From: Bacillus sp. FJAT-45350
GTDB lineage: Bacteria > Bacillota > Bacilli > Bacillales > NISU01
NCBI RefSeq assembly: GCF_002335805.1
Contig: NZ_NISU01000001.1
Span: 1,372,079 to 1,436,078, forward strand
DNA: 64,000 bases
Reading direction: 5' to 3'
The notes beneath the pieces are model-generated. The model saw only the letters and a list, made by a program, of their open reading frames with translations, ran no database searches and was not told where the DNA came from. The position numbers and the translations under genes are program-made. This document shows, one piece after another, positions 34,267 to 43,106 of the stretch (position 1 is the first letter of the stretch; every line of letters begins with the position of its first letter).

Positions 34267-35520
34267 GTGTCTCTTAAGGCGAAACTATCTCGGATGAAAA
34301 AACACCTTGGCTCAGAAACAACTGAAAAAGAGGTCAAACCATACGTAATAGAAACTCCATCGCTAGACGTTCCTTTTCTATCAAAATGGGAGGAGCTAGA
34401 CGCAAAGCCTTTTTTTCTAGAAGATAATTACTCAATAATCCGGGAAAAAAGCTACCCGATTGACCATGTTCATGGAAAGTATGCCTTTTCAGAGCTACAT
34501 TCAATTCAAGAGAAATGGCAGAAGTTGAAGGCAAGCCACCCTTTATCGTCGTCTGATATTTCGGTTTCCGAAATGGTCTTTTTTGATACGGAAACAACAG
34601 GACTAAGTGGAGGCGCAGGAAACTATATATTTTTACTAGGCTATGCAAAAGTGTTAGAGAACGAGGTTATTGTTAAACAGCATTTCCTTCCTAACCCTGG
34701 TGCAGAGGTCCCTTTATATTATGGCTTTTTAACAGATATAGGAGAGTCTATTAATCTGCTAACTTCATTTAACGGAAAATCATTTGATTGGCCTCAAGTT
34801 AAAACTAGACACACGTTTGTAAGAAATGAAGTACCGAACTTACCTAAATTTGCTCATTTTGATTTATTGCATGGTTCGAGACGACTATGGAAGGAGATTC
34901 TTCCATCTTGTAAGCTTTCAGTCGTTGAAAATGAAGTCATTTCATTTAAGCGTGAAAATGATACCCCGGGCTATTTAGCTCCAATGCTTTATTTTGATTT
35001 TTTAAGTGAGCAAAATCCAGAGTATGTTGAGGGGGTAATTCAGCATAATGAGTGGGATGTACTATCGCTTATTAGCTTATATGTTCATATTTCATCTTGT
35101 ATATTAGAAATGAACTCTAATTTGACGACGATTGAACAGTTTGAGATAGGTCGGTGGTTCGAACAGGTGGGGGAGATAGCTCTTGCCAAAAGATACTATC
35201 TACAAGTGAGTAACCAGTTAGGTACTAAGCAAGTACCAGCGTTAATGCAGTTAGGGGTCTTATCAAAAAAAGAACAGCAATATGATGATGCCATCCGTTA
35301 CTTTGAAATGGTCATTGATATAAAGGATTATGGAATAGAAGCACTTATTGAGCTTTCGAAAATATATGAGCATCAGAAAAAGGATTATGAAAAAGCTCTT
35401 TATTATGCGTACCTTGCCTCTGAAGTCTTTGAGTCAAAAGCAATCATTGTGAAAAAGCTTGATAAAGAGGAAGAGACATTACAAAAAAGAATTGAGAGAT
35501 TGGAAAGAAAATCGAAATAA
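34267..35520 (+). CDS. mrfB: MrfB (YprB) exonuclease
   Basis: A 417-residue partner of MrfA. The RNase H-like DEDD nuclease core is visible as FFDTETTGLSGG, SFNGKSFDWP and HNEWDVLSL, which hold the acidic metal ligands. A C-terminal TPR-like helical region (about 290-400, e.g. AIRYFEMVIDIKDYG) follows, as in B. subtilis YprB. GTG 34267 begins one base after the mrfA stop with a GAAGGAG site, so the two are coupled. Confidence 0.9.
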   Translation: MSLKAKLSRMKKHLGSETTEKEVKPYVIETPSLDVPFLSKWEELDAKPFFLEDNYSIIREKSYPIDHVHGKYAFSELHSIQEKWQKLKASHPLSSSDISVSEMVFFDTETTGLSGGAGNYIFLLGYAKVLENEVIVKQHFLPNPGAEVPLYYGFLTDIGESINLLTSFNGKSFDWPQVKTRHTFVRNEVPNLPKFAHFDLLHGSRRLWKEILPSCKLSVVENEVISFKRENDTPGYLAPMLYFDFLSEQNPEYVEGVIQHNEWDVLSLISLYVHISSCILEMNSNLTTIEQFEIGRWFEQVGEIALAKRYYLQVSNQLGTKQVPALMQLGVLSKKEQQYDDAIRYFEMVIDIKDYGIEALIELSKIYEHQKKDYEKALYYAYLASEVFESKAIIVKKLDKEEETLQKRIERLERKSK

Positions 35521-35529
35521 CCAATACAT

Positions 35530-35573
35530 AGAGGGCAAAGAAAAGTAGTCTCACCTTTTTTGTTTGCCCTCTA
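35530..35573. terminator. Terminator between mrfB and ferredoxin genes
   Basis: Stem AGAGGGCAAA / TTTGCCCTCT with an internal T-run; serves converging transcripts. Confidence 0.7.
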
Positions 35574-35600
35574 ACATAATGATAATTGATTGGTTAAGTA

Positions 35601-35921
35601 TTATTCCTCAGGACGAGGGCCAGCGTCTTTGCCAGTTTCTTTAACTGTCATCAGTGGCTTTACAGTAGCGTCCCCTTGAACTTTTACCTGACAGGAAAGT
35701 CGAAGGTCTTCAGTTACACCCTTTGCTGTAAAAGCATCTTTTTCAATACTAGTATGCTCTCCAAAATCACCATCGATTACTTCAACACGACAGGTTGTAC
35801 ATTTCGCTTTCCCACCACAGCGATGTAGGATATCAACTCCATTATCCTCAAGAACATTAACAAGCTTTTGTCCTTCTTTTACATCAAATTCACCATAACC
35901 CGGTACTGTTAATTTCGCCAT
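35601..35921 (-). CDS. [2Fe-2S] plant-type ferredoxin
   Basis: A 106-residue ferredoxin. The cluster ligands are in HRCGGKAKCTTCRVEV (C-x4-C... C-x2-C spacing) with the fourth Cys in LRLSCQVKV. The C-terminus has a short charged extension. It carries electrons to unknown partners; it is the only gene of its unit. ATG 35921 follows GGAGGGGATA. Confidence 0.9.
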   Translation of the reverse strand: MAKLTVPGYGEFDVKEGQKLVNVLEDNGVDILHRCGGKAKCTTCRVEVIDGDFGEHTSIEKDAFTAKGVTEDLRLSCQVKVQGDATVKPLMTVKETGKDAGPRPEE

Positions 35922-36076
35922 ATTATCCCCTCCTATTTTAGACTATGTTACCCATTAAACTAAGATGATAAACAGAAAATACTTAATGATTTATTCCCCG
36001 AGGAAGCGCAAAAAGAACGATGATTCGAGCGAAGATTCTGATAACTTTGTCATATGTATAAAATTTAGTTGGGTTT

Positions 36077-36083
36077 TGTCGAA
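36077..36083 (+). promoter_or_regulatory. Spo0A-box-like heptamer
   Basis: TGTCGAA, flanked as TTTTGTCGAAAG, lies in the large gap (35922-36445) between the divergent ferredoxin and chemoreceptor genes. One copy only, so evidence is weak. Confidence 0.3.
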
Positions 36084-36219
36084 AGTAGGTGTAAGGAGCT
36101 AATAAAAATTAGATAAAGTCCTTTTATAAAAGAAAATCTATCAATATTCCGTCAATAGTAGTGAAAATAATTAAACTATCGGAGAAAATGTTTCATTTAA
36201 AACTTTTATTTGGTAATAT

Positions 36220-36273
36220 TATAATAGATAAATATTCACAACATTTTTAATTATTGAAATGTAAGCGTTATAT
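36220..36273 (+). promoter_or_regulatory. Promoter with cre-like site
   Basis: TTAAAA at 36197 is 17 bases before TATAAT (36220-36225). TGTAAGCGTTATAT (36260-36273) matches the cre consensus except at the last two bases, and its core ATGTAAGCGTTAT recurs at 54173-54185. Confidence 0.4.
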
Positions 36274-36291
36274 TATAAGGGAGGGTGTTAT

Positions 36292-36423
36292 ATTACAAAT
36301 CAACATATGAATAAAATGAGCGCTCGTTCAGTCTCGGAAGAGTTTACAGAAATTATAATGGCTTCGTCATTAAAGAGGGTAATAAAAGGAAGATTCTCTT
36401 TTCTTTGCCTTCTGACATCGTAG
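36292..36423 (+). CDS. Candidate small ORF upstream of chemoreceptor
   Basis: AGGGAGGGTG (36278-36287) is a strong ribosome site. The first ATG in frame (36307) is too far from it, but ATT 36292 is five bases away, recalling the rare ATT start of infC. The 38-43 codon product (MNKMSARSVSEEFTEIIMAS and a basic, then hydrophobic tail) has no family I know. It stops at 36423, 22 bases before the chemoreceptor start. It may be a leader peptide or simply chance. Confidence 0.3.
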   Translation: MTNQHMNKMSARSVSEEFTEIIMASSLKRVIKGRFSFLCLLTS

Positions 36424-36445
36424 TATATATTTGGGGGGAATATTG

Positions 36446-38419
36446 ATGAAGAGTTTGCGTTATAAGTTATTAATTGTTGTATTACCAGTTTTATTTATCG
36501 CACTAGTGTCAGTTGCCTTTATTAATCACAACAAAGCAAAAGAGTTCCTTGAAGTTGAATTTAATGAAAAAACAGAAGTAAGCCTTGAAAAGGCGCGCAA
36601 TGATATTAATAATTTCTTTGTTCAGAAAATTAAAGAAGTTGAAATGATGGGTAACACAGACATTATTTTGAATCTAGATATCGAGGAAATAGTCCCATAT
36701 ATGCAACGTGAGAATGAACGTTTACAAGACTTTGAAATGTTTCTTGTAGCAGGCCTTGATGGAATCGCTACTTCTCATGCAGGTACAGAAGCTAATGTTC
36801 TAGACCGTAATTATTTCTCTGATGTTTTGGAGATAAAACAAACTGTTCTATCCGAACCTATAATCTCTAGAGCAACTGAAGAAATGGTAGTAGCAATTGC
36901 AACACCAATTTTAAATAATGGTGATGTTGAAGGGGTATTGATAGCAACGGTTCCAATTGAAGAAATTGTTCAACTTGTTTCTGAGTTTCGTATTGGAAAC
37001 GAAGGGTACGCATTTCTAGTAGATGATAATGGAATTGTTATCGCACATCCAAATCGTGAGTTAATAATGGATGTTAGTTTATTAGAAAGCTCAAACAGTG
37101 ACATACAAACGATTGTAGCTAGTTCGTTAAATAATGAAACAGGTTCGACTACATATAATGACAATACAATTAACAGTTTTGCTTATTATACAATGATACC
37201 ATCTACATCATGGGGTTTAGTAATTTCTGCACCTGTAGCTGAAGTTACTGGAAATTTATCATACTTAGCAATGTTGTCTTTTGTTACAGCTGCTATTGTG
37301 TTAGGTTTTAGTGTAATTGTCGTGATTATTTTTGCTAGACGTCTAATTGCCCCAATTCAACACTTAAGTGACCTAACATCAAAAGTAGCATCTGGGGACT
37401 TAACCGTACAAGCTTCCGCGTCAAACTCGAATGATGAGGTTGGTGTCCTAAGTAAAAACTTCGATCGAATGATTTTTCGGATTCAAGAGTTGTTAGGGAA
37501 AATCGATTCTGTATCGGCAACGGTAAAAGAGTCTTCAGATACGTTACTATTGACTAGTAAAGAAACGAAAGAAGCATCAGAGCAAGTAGCTATAACAATT
37601 TCTGAGCTTGCTTCTGGTACTACGGATATTGCTGATTCAGTTACGAATGCAACCGATCGTATGAATACGATGATTGGAACTGTTCAACAAATATCTACTT
37701 ATACGAATGAGGTCGTAGATACTTCAACAAATAGCAAAGTTTCTGCTAAAAAGGGTCTAGACGCTGCGCAATCAGCGTTAGAGAAGATGGAAGAAGTAAG
37801 ACAAACGGTACAGGATACGACACAGACGATTATGAATCTCGACCAGCAATCCAAAGAGATTGGAAACATCATTCAGATGATTACTAATATCGCCGAACAA
37901 ACAAACTTACTTGCATTGAATGCTTCAATAGAAGCAGCAAGAGCTGGAGATCACGGCAGAGGCTTTGCCGTAGTTGCTGATGAAGTGCGAAAGTTAGCAA
38001 CTGAAACGAGTGAATCAGCAGATAAAATATCAAATCTCATTAACGACACCCAATTAGAAAGTCAGCGTGCTGTTACTTCAATAAAAAAGGGAGCTAAGGT
38101 AGTGGAAGAAGGTACATTAACAGTCCACTCAGCAAGTGATGCCTTTACTGAAATTGCCTTATATATAGATGAAGTATTAGAAAAAAATAAATCAATTTAC
38201 CAATCAGTACGTGAACTAGAGGAAGTTGGTTCTGAAATAGGATCTACAATGGAAAGTATTTCTGCAGTGACACAAGAAGCATCGGCGGGTGCTGAAGAAG
38301 TAAGTGCAACAACTGAACAACAATCCGCAGCAGCAAATCAGATTGCTTATGATGCTGAGTCACTTGCTGAATTAGCAGAACAATTGAGAGAAGTAATGTC
38401 AGTATTCAAAACAAAATAA
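36446..38419 (+). CDS. Methyl-accepting chemotaxis protein with dCache sensor
   Basis: A 657-residue transmembrane chemoreceptor. Helix 1 (about 8-28), an extracellular double-Cache domain (about 30-270, with YFSDVLEIKQT and FRIGNEGYAFLVDDNG), helix 2 (about 275-300), HAMP (about 300-355) and a long cytoplasmic coiled coil. The signalling hairpin is ITNIAEQTNLLALNASIEAA, the CheA/CheW contact site. dCache domains bind amino acids and related small molecules. TTG 36431 overlaps the GGGGGGAA ribosome site, so ATG 36446 is the start. Confidence 0.92.
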   Translation: MKSLRYKLLIVVLPVLFIALVSVAFINHNKAKEFLEVEFNEKTEVSLEKARNDINNFFVQKIKEVEMMGNTDIILNLDIEEIVPYMQRENERLQDFEMFLVAGLDGIATSHAGTEANVLDRNYFSDVLEIKQTVLSEPIISRATEEMVVAIATPILNNGDVEGVLIATVPIEEIVQLVSEFRIGNEGYAFLVDDNGIVIAHPNRELIMDVSLLESSNSDIQTIVASSLNNETGSTTYNDNTINSFAYYTMIPSTSWGLVISAPVAEVTGNLSYLAMLSFVTAAIVLGFSVIVVIIFARRLIAPIQHLSDLTSKVASGDLTVQASASNSNDEVGVLSKNFDRMIFRIQELLGKIDSVSATVKESSDTLLLTSKETKEASEQVAITISELASGTTDIADSVTNATDRMNTMIGTVQQISTYTNEVVDTSTNSKVSAKKGLDAAQSALEKMEEVRQTVQDTTQTIMNLDQQSKEIGNIIQMITNIAEQTNLLALNASIEAARAGDHGRGFAVVADEVRKLATETSESADKISNLINDTQLESQRAVTSIKKGAKVVEEGTLTVHSASDAFTEIALYIDEVLEKNKSIYQSVRELEEVGSEIGSTMESISAVTQEASAGAEEVSATTEQQSAAANQIAYDAESLAELAEQLREVMSVFKTK

Positions 38420-38468
38420 TGTTTTTGAGAGAATGAGTCAGAGCACTTAACGAAGTGAGTTGATTCAA

Positions 38469-38514
38469 GGCTGCTGAAAAAGTGTAAAATCACACTTTTC
38501 CAGCAGCCTTTTTG
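38469..38514 (+). terminator. Terminator of the chemoreceptor gene
   Basis: Stem GGCTGCTG...AAAAGTGT / CACACTTTT...CAGCAGCC, then TTTTT. Another member of the recurring TGAAAAAGTG hairpin family. Confidence 0.85.
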
Positions 38515-38580
38515 AGTAATTAGTGAAGCCGTTGCATCTTTTAAAGCTTGCTATGAGTGATTTTCTCAAAACAAGCTCAC

Positions 38581-38614
38581 AACGTGCGGAGCCATTACCG
38601 CTTCACTGAATCCA
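38581..38614. repeat. Dispersed intergenic repeat, copy C
   Basis: AACGTGCGGAGCCATTACCG followed by CTTCACTGAATC is almost the same as 61556-61587. Both lie shortly after a TGAAAxAGTG hairpin. The rest of 38515-38771 has no recognisable feature. Confidence 0.55.
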
Positions 38615-38771
38615 CTATATTTGAAAATATTTAATTATAGTAAATAAAATCATTGTCGGATGATGTAAAAAGAAGTAAAATAGCGTTTGGAAGTTAAATA
38701 AAAGAAACATACATGTAAGTACAATTAATGATAGTAAAAGAATTCGATTTTATATAATGGAGAGATGGAAA

Positions 38772-38855
38772 ATGATTCGCTATATGGTTGTGTTATTTTT
38801 TGTGATGATTGGTTTAACCTTTTTTATAATGTCTGGTATCAGTGAATCCATATAA
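38772..38855 (+). CDS. Candidate 27-residue membrane peptide
   Basis: ATG 38772 with GGAGAG upstream encodes MIRYMVVLFFVMIGLTFFIM and a short polar end (SGISESI). It is one hydrophobic helix. A perfect hairpin follows the stop at 38877, a plausible terminator. It lies directly upstream of cotD. Family unknown; similar very small membrane peptides occur in spore formers. Confidence 0.45.
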   Translation: MIRYMVVLFFVMIGLTFFIMSGISESI

Positions 38856-38876
38856 TTAATACAAAAAATAGGTGAA

Positions 38877-38900
38877 AACCCTAGTACATGTACTAGGGTT
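38877..38900 (+). terminator. Palindromic hairpin upstream of cotD
   Basis: AACCCTAGTACA and its complement form a perfect palindrome followed by ATTT. It may terminate the small upstream gene and overlaps the cotD -35 element. Confidence 0.55.
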
Positions 38901-38913
38901 ATTTCATACGTTA
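38886..38913 (+). promoter_or_regulatory. Sigma-K promoter of cotD
   Basis: AC (38886-38887), a 17-base spacer and CATACGTTA (38905-38913) match the sigma-K consensus AC-N17-CATANNNTA exactly. cotD is a known sigma-K gene in B. subtilis. Confidence 0.75.
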
Positions 38914-38946
38914 TTAGTGTACCAAATATTAAAGGAGGAATTAATT

Positions 38947-39372
38947 ATGCATCATTGTCACAAACCACAAATGCATCATAGCCACCAACCAGTAGCGAGA
39001 CCAACATCTCAGGTTATGCCTGCGGTCGTACACCCAACACAACACCAACAGGTTCAAAAATGCTGTGAATATATTGTTCCAGAAGTACACCCAAGTCACA
39101 CTGACTATATTACTCAACACCACTATAAGCACGTTCACAGCTTCCCGCAAACGTACTCTCAACAGCAATTTGTAACGAACCAACAATTCGTTCAACCACC
39201 AACTCCACCAAGACCAGTTCCAGGCCCAGGTATGGGACCAGGCGCAGCAGGTATGGGACCAGGTATGGTAGCAGGTGCAGGAATGGGTCCAGGTATGGCT
39301 CCAGGTATGGCTCCAGGTATGGGAGCACCAGGCGCATGGGGTGCAGCTGGTAGATCACGTCGTTTTTGGTAA
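38947..39372 (+). CDS. cotD: Spore coat protein CotD
   Basis: A 141-residue coat protein made in the mother cell. The N-terminus is rich in His (MHHCHKPQMHHSHQPVARPT), followed by the CotD core (CCEYIVPEVHPSHTDYITQ, HHYKHVHSFPQTYS). The C-terminus is a Gly/Pro/Met repeat region of about 45 residues (units like GPGMGPG and APGMAPG) ending in RSRRFW, longer than the B. subtilis protein. An open frame extends upstream, but ATG 38947 has an ideal AAAGGAGGAA site. It is preceded by a sigma-K promoter. Confidence 0.92.
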   Translation: MHHCHKPQMHHSHQPVARPTSQVMPAVVHPTQHQQVQKCCEYIVPEVHPSHTDYITQHHYKHVHSFPQTYSQQQFVTNQQFVQPPTPPRPVPGPGMGPGAAGMGPGMVAGAGMGPGMAPGMAPGMGAPGAWGAAGRSRRFW

Positions 39373-39373
39373 T

Positions 39374-39420
39374 TATATGTAGAAAGCGGGCTGCCATTGC
39401 AGCTCGCTTTCTACATATTA
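39374..39420. terminator. Terminator of cotD
   Basis: Long stem TATGTAGAAAGCG / CGCTTTCTACATA with a GC-rich centre. Confidence 0.75.
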
Positions 39421-39475
39421 TAATACAGATGTGATAGGATAGAAGATATCTCTCTATGTAAAATGAGGTGACATA

Positions 39476-40039
39476 GTGATAAAAGTAGTTGCTGTATCTG
39501 GTTATAAAGGTCATGAATTAGGTATTTTTAATCAAAAACATGAAGGTATTCGGTATATAAAAAAGGCAATTAGACAACGTATCATCTCATTAATTGATGA
39601 AGGATTAGAATGGGTTATTATTAGTGGACAACTTGGTGTTGAGCTATGGGCAGCAGAAACTGTATATGATCTGCAAACAGATTACCCAAACCTTAAAGTA
39701 GCAGTGCTTACCCCTTTCTTAAATCAAGAAAAAAATTGGAATGAAGAGACACAGGAATATTATCAGCATATACTAGGACAAGCAGATTTTGTAGAAAGTA
39801 TATCAAAAAAAGAATATGAAAACCCTACGCAATTACGGATGAAAAATGAATATATTATACAAAAAAGTGATGGACTTCTTCTATTATATGATGAAGAAAA
39901 AGAAGGTTCCCCATTATTTTATCTAAAACCAGCTAAAAAGAGGCAAGCACAAGAGAACTATATAATCGTTATGATTACACCGTATGATTTAGAATTAATA
40001 GTTGAAGAAGAAAGAGAAGCTCAACAGGACTTTTGGTAA
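39476..40039 (+). CDS. ypsA: YpsA, SLOG-family protein (DUF1273)
   Basis: A 187-residue protein, founder-type member of the YpsA/SLOG Rossmann-like family that is predicted to bind nucleotide-derived ligands. Characteristic pieces: VAVSGYKGHELGIFNQKH, WVIISGQLGVELWAAE and LLLLYDEEKEGSPLFYL. In B. subtilis overproduction disturbs cell division and links it to GpsB, its neighbour here. GTG 39476 follows GAGGTG. Confidence 0.92.
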   Translation: MIKVVAVSGYKGHELGIFNQKHEGIRYIKKAIRQRIISLIDEGLEWVIISGQLGVELWAAETVYDLQTDYPNLKVAVLTPFLNQEKNWNEETQEYYQHILGQADFVESISKKEYENPTQLRMKNEYIIQKSDGLLLLYDEEKEGSPLFYLKPAKKRQAQENYIIVMITPYDLELIVEEEREAQQDFW

Positions 40040-40111
40040 TTGACAATCATTGATTCTTTTGAAAGAATAAGAGAAAGTCTGTATATTCGTTAGATAATAG
40101 AGGTGTTTAAT

Positions 40112-40423
40112 ATGAATAGCCAAGTTCGATTAAAAACAAAAGACATATTAGAAAAAGAATTTAAAACAGCATTAAAAGGATACAATCAAGAAGAAGTAGA
40201 TAAATTTTTAGATCTAATCATACAAGATTATGAGATGTTCGAAAAAATAGTTGAACAACTTGAGTATCAAAATCAACAATTACAAAAGGATATGAAAAAG
40301 TTATCAGAAAAAACAACCCGTCAAAGTCCAGCTCCTATTGCTGCAGGTAATACTAATTATGATATTTTACAACGTTTATCAAATTTAGAGAAAAAGGTGT
40401 TTGGTAGTAAGCTGTATGAGTAA
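40112..40423 (+). CDS. gpsB: Cell division regulator GpsB
   Basis: A 103-residue DivIVA-like protein. The N-terminal lipid/PBP-binding coiled coil has [19 protein letters not shown] and [14 protein letters not shown], with the coiled coil reaching about residue 68; the C-terminal part ([17 protein letters not shown]) forms the trimerising helix. It shuttles PBP1 between side wall and septum. ATG 40112 is used because GTG 40103 belongs to the AGAGGTG site. Confidence 0.95.
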   Translation: MNSQVRLKTKDILEKEFKTALKGYNQEEVDKFLDLIIQDYEMFEKIVEQLEYQNQQLQKDMKKLSEKTTRQSPAPIAAGNTNYDILQRLSNLEKKVFGSKLYE

Positions 40424-40438
40424 GGAGTTACATAAATC

Positions 40439-41236
40439 GTGATAATTTCTGCTATACAAATGAAGTCTGAGCAAGGAAATATTTTAGCCAATTATGAAAA
40501 AATGGAGTCTATGGTGCGAGAAGCTGCATCTAACGGAGCCCAAATAATTTCATTACCTGAACTATGGAGCTCAGGCTATCATTTAACAAAGGAAGAATTT
40601 TTTCGTTTTTCGGAAAGTAAGGATGGACCGACTACCTCATTAGGTATGAAGTTAGCAAAGGAGTTAAGTGTTGTATTAATCATTCCTTTTCCTGAACTGG
40701 ATAATTCCAAACATAAAGTATATATTTCGTGTGCCGTAATCGATGCAAATGGAGAGGTAACTGGCATTCATCGAAAGGCATTCCTTTGGGGAAATGAACG
40801 TGAACGGTTTTCACCTGGACCGTTCTCTTTTTCTGTTTATAACACATCCGTTGCGCGAATTGGCGTGTTAATTTGCTATGATATTGAGTTTCCAGAACCA
40901 GCACGATTATTAAGCTTGGCTGGTGCGGAACTAATTGTCTGTCCATCAGTATGGAGTATAGAGGCAGAACAAAGGTGGCAGATCCAGTTACCAGCTCGAG
41001 CTTTAGATAATACCTGTTTTGTAATGGGAACAAATACGGTCGGTGAGGGTGCTTGTGGGCGCAGTATGATTGTTGACCCTTCAGGTAAGATTCTAACGGA
41101 AGGATCTGTAACCGAAGAAATGATTGTAACATCACAAATAGAATTTGATAAGATAGAAGAAATCCGTCAAAGAATACCTTATTTAAAAGATTTACCAATT
41201 GAATTAATTCCTCGTGGAGCAAATATACTAGAATAA
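40439..41236 (+). CDS. Carbon-nitrogen hydrolase (nitrilase superfamily)
   Basis: A 265-residue amidase-type enzyme. The Glu-Lys-Cys triad is visible in SLPELWSSGY, HRKAFLW and VLICYDIEFPE. The size and motifs fit omega-amidase or related carbon-nitrogen hydrolases; substrate unknown. GTG 40439 lies 15 bases after the gpsB stop, with AAGGAG a little far (12 bases), suggesting an operon with gpsB. Confidence 0.88.
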   Translation: MIISAIQMKSEQGNILANYEKMESMVREAASNGAQIISLPELWSSGYHLTKEEFFRFSESKDGPTTSLGMKLAKELSVVLIIPFPELDNSKHKVYISCAVIDANGEVTGIHRKAFLWGNERERFSPGPFSFSVYNTSVARIGVLICYDIEFPEPARLLSLAGAELIVCPSVWSIEAEQRWQIQLPARALDNTCFVMGTNTVGEGACGRSMIVDPSGKILTEGSVTEEMIVTSQIEFDKIEEIRQRIPYLKDLPIELIPRGANILE

Positions 41237-41431
41237 TAGGTATATTTGCTTTTTTAGGTAGAAAATAGTGTATTTATTAGTTTTTACTAGCTATTACTCT
41301 TAAATCATAAACTAGAGTGATTTTTTAGAATATTTCTTTTTATGTTATAATTTACCTTAATGGAGCATAGATACATACATAGATTTATAGTCTACTATAA
41401 GCTCTATAAAAAAATTAGGGGGTATTACACA

Positions 41432-42280
41432 ATGAAAAAAGGTTTATTTTTTCTGTTCCTAGCATTCATGCTGATGGTAATGGCTGCTTGTGGATCGACA
41501 GAAGATGCTTCAGGTGGAGATACTGAAGAAGCTCCAGTAGAGGACACGACAGAAGAAGCACAAGAAGAAGATGGTGATGCAACATCTGATGCTGATTTAG
41601 AAACATATCAAGTTGTTACAGATAACAACTACAGACCATTTGAGTTCCTTGACGAGAGTGGTGAACTTGTAGGTTTTGATATCGATTTAATGAATGCAAT
41701 TGCTGATGAGGCTGGTTTCGTCGTTGAGTTTGAACAAATGGAATTTGCAGGTATCGTAGCTGCGATTGCATCAGAGCGTTTTGACGCAGCGATTGCTGGT
41801 ATGACAATTACTGAAGAAAGAAAAGAATCAATTGATTTCTCAATTCCTTATTACGATGCTGGTTTAATTCTAGCTGTTCAATATGATAATGAAGACATAA
41901 CGTCAATTGACGATATTACTGCTGACCATTCTGTAGCAACGAGAACTGGTTCGACTAGTGAGAACTTCTTATCTGAAAACACAGACGCTTCAATTGAAGC
42001 ATTCCCAGAAATTACAGAAGCATACCAAAACACAATTCAAGGACGTTCAGACGCTGTATTGTATGACTTACCAAACGTACTTTACTATGCAGAAACTGCA
42101 TCTGAAGGTCAATTAAAAATTGTAGGTGAGCTTTTAGCAGGGGAGCAATATGGTATTGCATTTCCACAGGGTTCTGAATTAAAAGCAAAAGTTGACGCTG
42201 CATTAGAAACGTTAATGGAAGATGGTACTTATGGTGATATCTACGAAAAATGGTTTGGTTCAAGACCAGAAGGAATGTAA
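41432..42280 (+). CDS. Amino-acid ABC transporter substrate-binding lipoprotein
   Basis: A 282-residue lipoprotein. The signal peptide ends with the lipobox VMAACG, so the Cys becomes lipidated and anchors the protein outside the membrane. An acidic linker of about 30 residues (many Glu/Asp/Thr) follows, then a solute-binding domain of family 3 (NNYRPFEFLDESGELVGFDI, GMTITEERKESIDFSIPYY). Ligand is probably a polar amino acid. ATG 41432 has AGGGGGT upstream. TATAAT at 41345 with TTTAGA 16 bases before is a likely promoter. Its permease and ATPase genes follow. Confidence 0.93.
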   Translation: MKKGLFFLFLAFMLMVMAACGSTEDASGGDTEEAPVEDTTEEAQEEDGDATSDADLETYQVVTDNNYRPFEFLDESGELVGFDIDLMNAIADEAGFVVEFEQMEFAGIVAAIASERFDAAIAGMTITEERKESIDFSIPYYDAGLILAVQYDNEDITSIDDITADHSVATRTGSTSENFLSENTDASIEAFPEITEAYQNTIQGRSDAVLYDLPNVLYYAETASEGQLKIVGELLAGEQYGIAFPQGSELKAKVDAALETLMEDGTYGDIYEKWFGSRPEGM

Positions 42281-42307
42281 GTCCTAAGTAACTAATATGT
42301 ATAGAAA

Positions 42308-42346
42308 AGAAGCGTGACAAATTAATTGTTGTCACGCTTTTCTTCT
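42308..42346 (+). terminator. Hairpin between binding-protein and permease genes
   Basis: Stem AAGCGTGACAA / TTGTCACGCTT with T-rich end. A partial terminator here would raise the amount of binding protein relative to permease. Confidence 0.75.
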
Positions 42347-42370
42347 AAAGATTACGAAGAAATATTTCAG

Positions 42371-42424
42371 AGAAGGGCAATGGCCTAGTATTGCTTTTAT
42401 GGGAAGGCGCATAGCGTTTTTCTT
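42371..42424. repeat. Dispersed intergenic repeat, variant
   Basis: AGAAGGGCAATGGC is identical to the left end of copy A at 28010. The remainder (TATTGC, GGCGCATAGCG, TTTTTC) is a shortened or altered form. It lies just before the permease ribosome site. Confidence 0.45.
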
Positions 42425-42446
42425 AGAGAAAAAGAGGTGAAAGAGA

Positions 42447-43106
42447 ATGTTAGAGAATTTTATTAGTCCCCATTTCACTAATGTCATTCCCTTTTTATTA
42501 CAAGGGTTAAAGTTGACATTACTTATTACATTTGTCGGTGTTGCATTAGGGTTTGTTATCGGTGTATTCGCTGGTTTTGGGAGATTATCTAAGAATAAAT
42601 TAATTTACGCCATATCAACAGTTTATGTTGAAGTAATACGTGGTACACCAATTCTTGTTCAAGTATTGTTCCTATACTTTGGTGTTTCAGATCTGTTTGG
42701 TGTGAACCTTGATAAAGTAACAGCATCAATTATTGCGATTGCTTTAAACGCAGGTGCATACATTGCTGAAATTGTGCGTGGTGCAGTACACTCTGTTGAA
42801 AAAGGACAATCAGAAGCAGGACGTTCATTAGGGTTAACTAAGATTCAAACAATGCGTTATATTATTTGGCCACAAGCATTTAAACGTATGATTCCTCCAT
42901 TAGGTAATCAATTTATCATCAGTTTAAAGGATACATCGCTATTTTCCGTCATTGCTGTTCATGAAGTCTTGTACCAAGGTCGTATGTATTCTAGTAACAC
43001 ATTTACGTACTTTGAACCGTATATGATGGTCGGTATAATGTATTTAATGATTACAATACCAGCTATGATAATATTGCGTCGTATTGAACGGAGGTTAGAT
43101 GTTTAA
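42447..43106 (+). CDS. Amino-acid ABC transporter permease (HisM/GlnP family)
   Basis: A 219-residue inner-membrane subunit with five helices. The family EAA loop is present ([20 protein letters not shown]), as is the N-terminal [15 protein letters not shown]. It starts at ATG 42447 with AGAGGTGAAAGAG and overlaps the ATPase gene by one base (TAATG). Confidence 0.93.
   Translation: MLENFISPHFTNVIPFLLQGLKLTLLITFVGVALGFVIGVFAGFGRLSKNKLIYAISTVYVEVIRGTPILVQVLFLYFGVSDLFGVNLDKVTASIIAIALNAGAYIAEIVRGAVHSVEKGQSEAGRSLGLTKIQTMRYIIWPQAFKRMIPPLGNQFIISLKDTSLFSVIAVHEVLYQGRMYSSNTFTYFEPYMMVGIMYLMITIPAMIILRRIERRLDV

Noticed and set aside
42308-42424. Riboswitch between binding-protein and permease genes
   Set aside because: The simple hairpin plus dispersed repeat explains the sequence; no conserved aptamer motif is visible.
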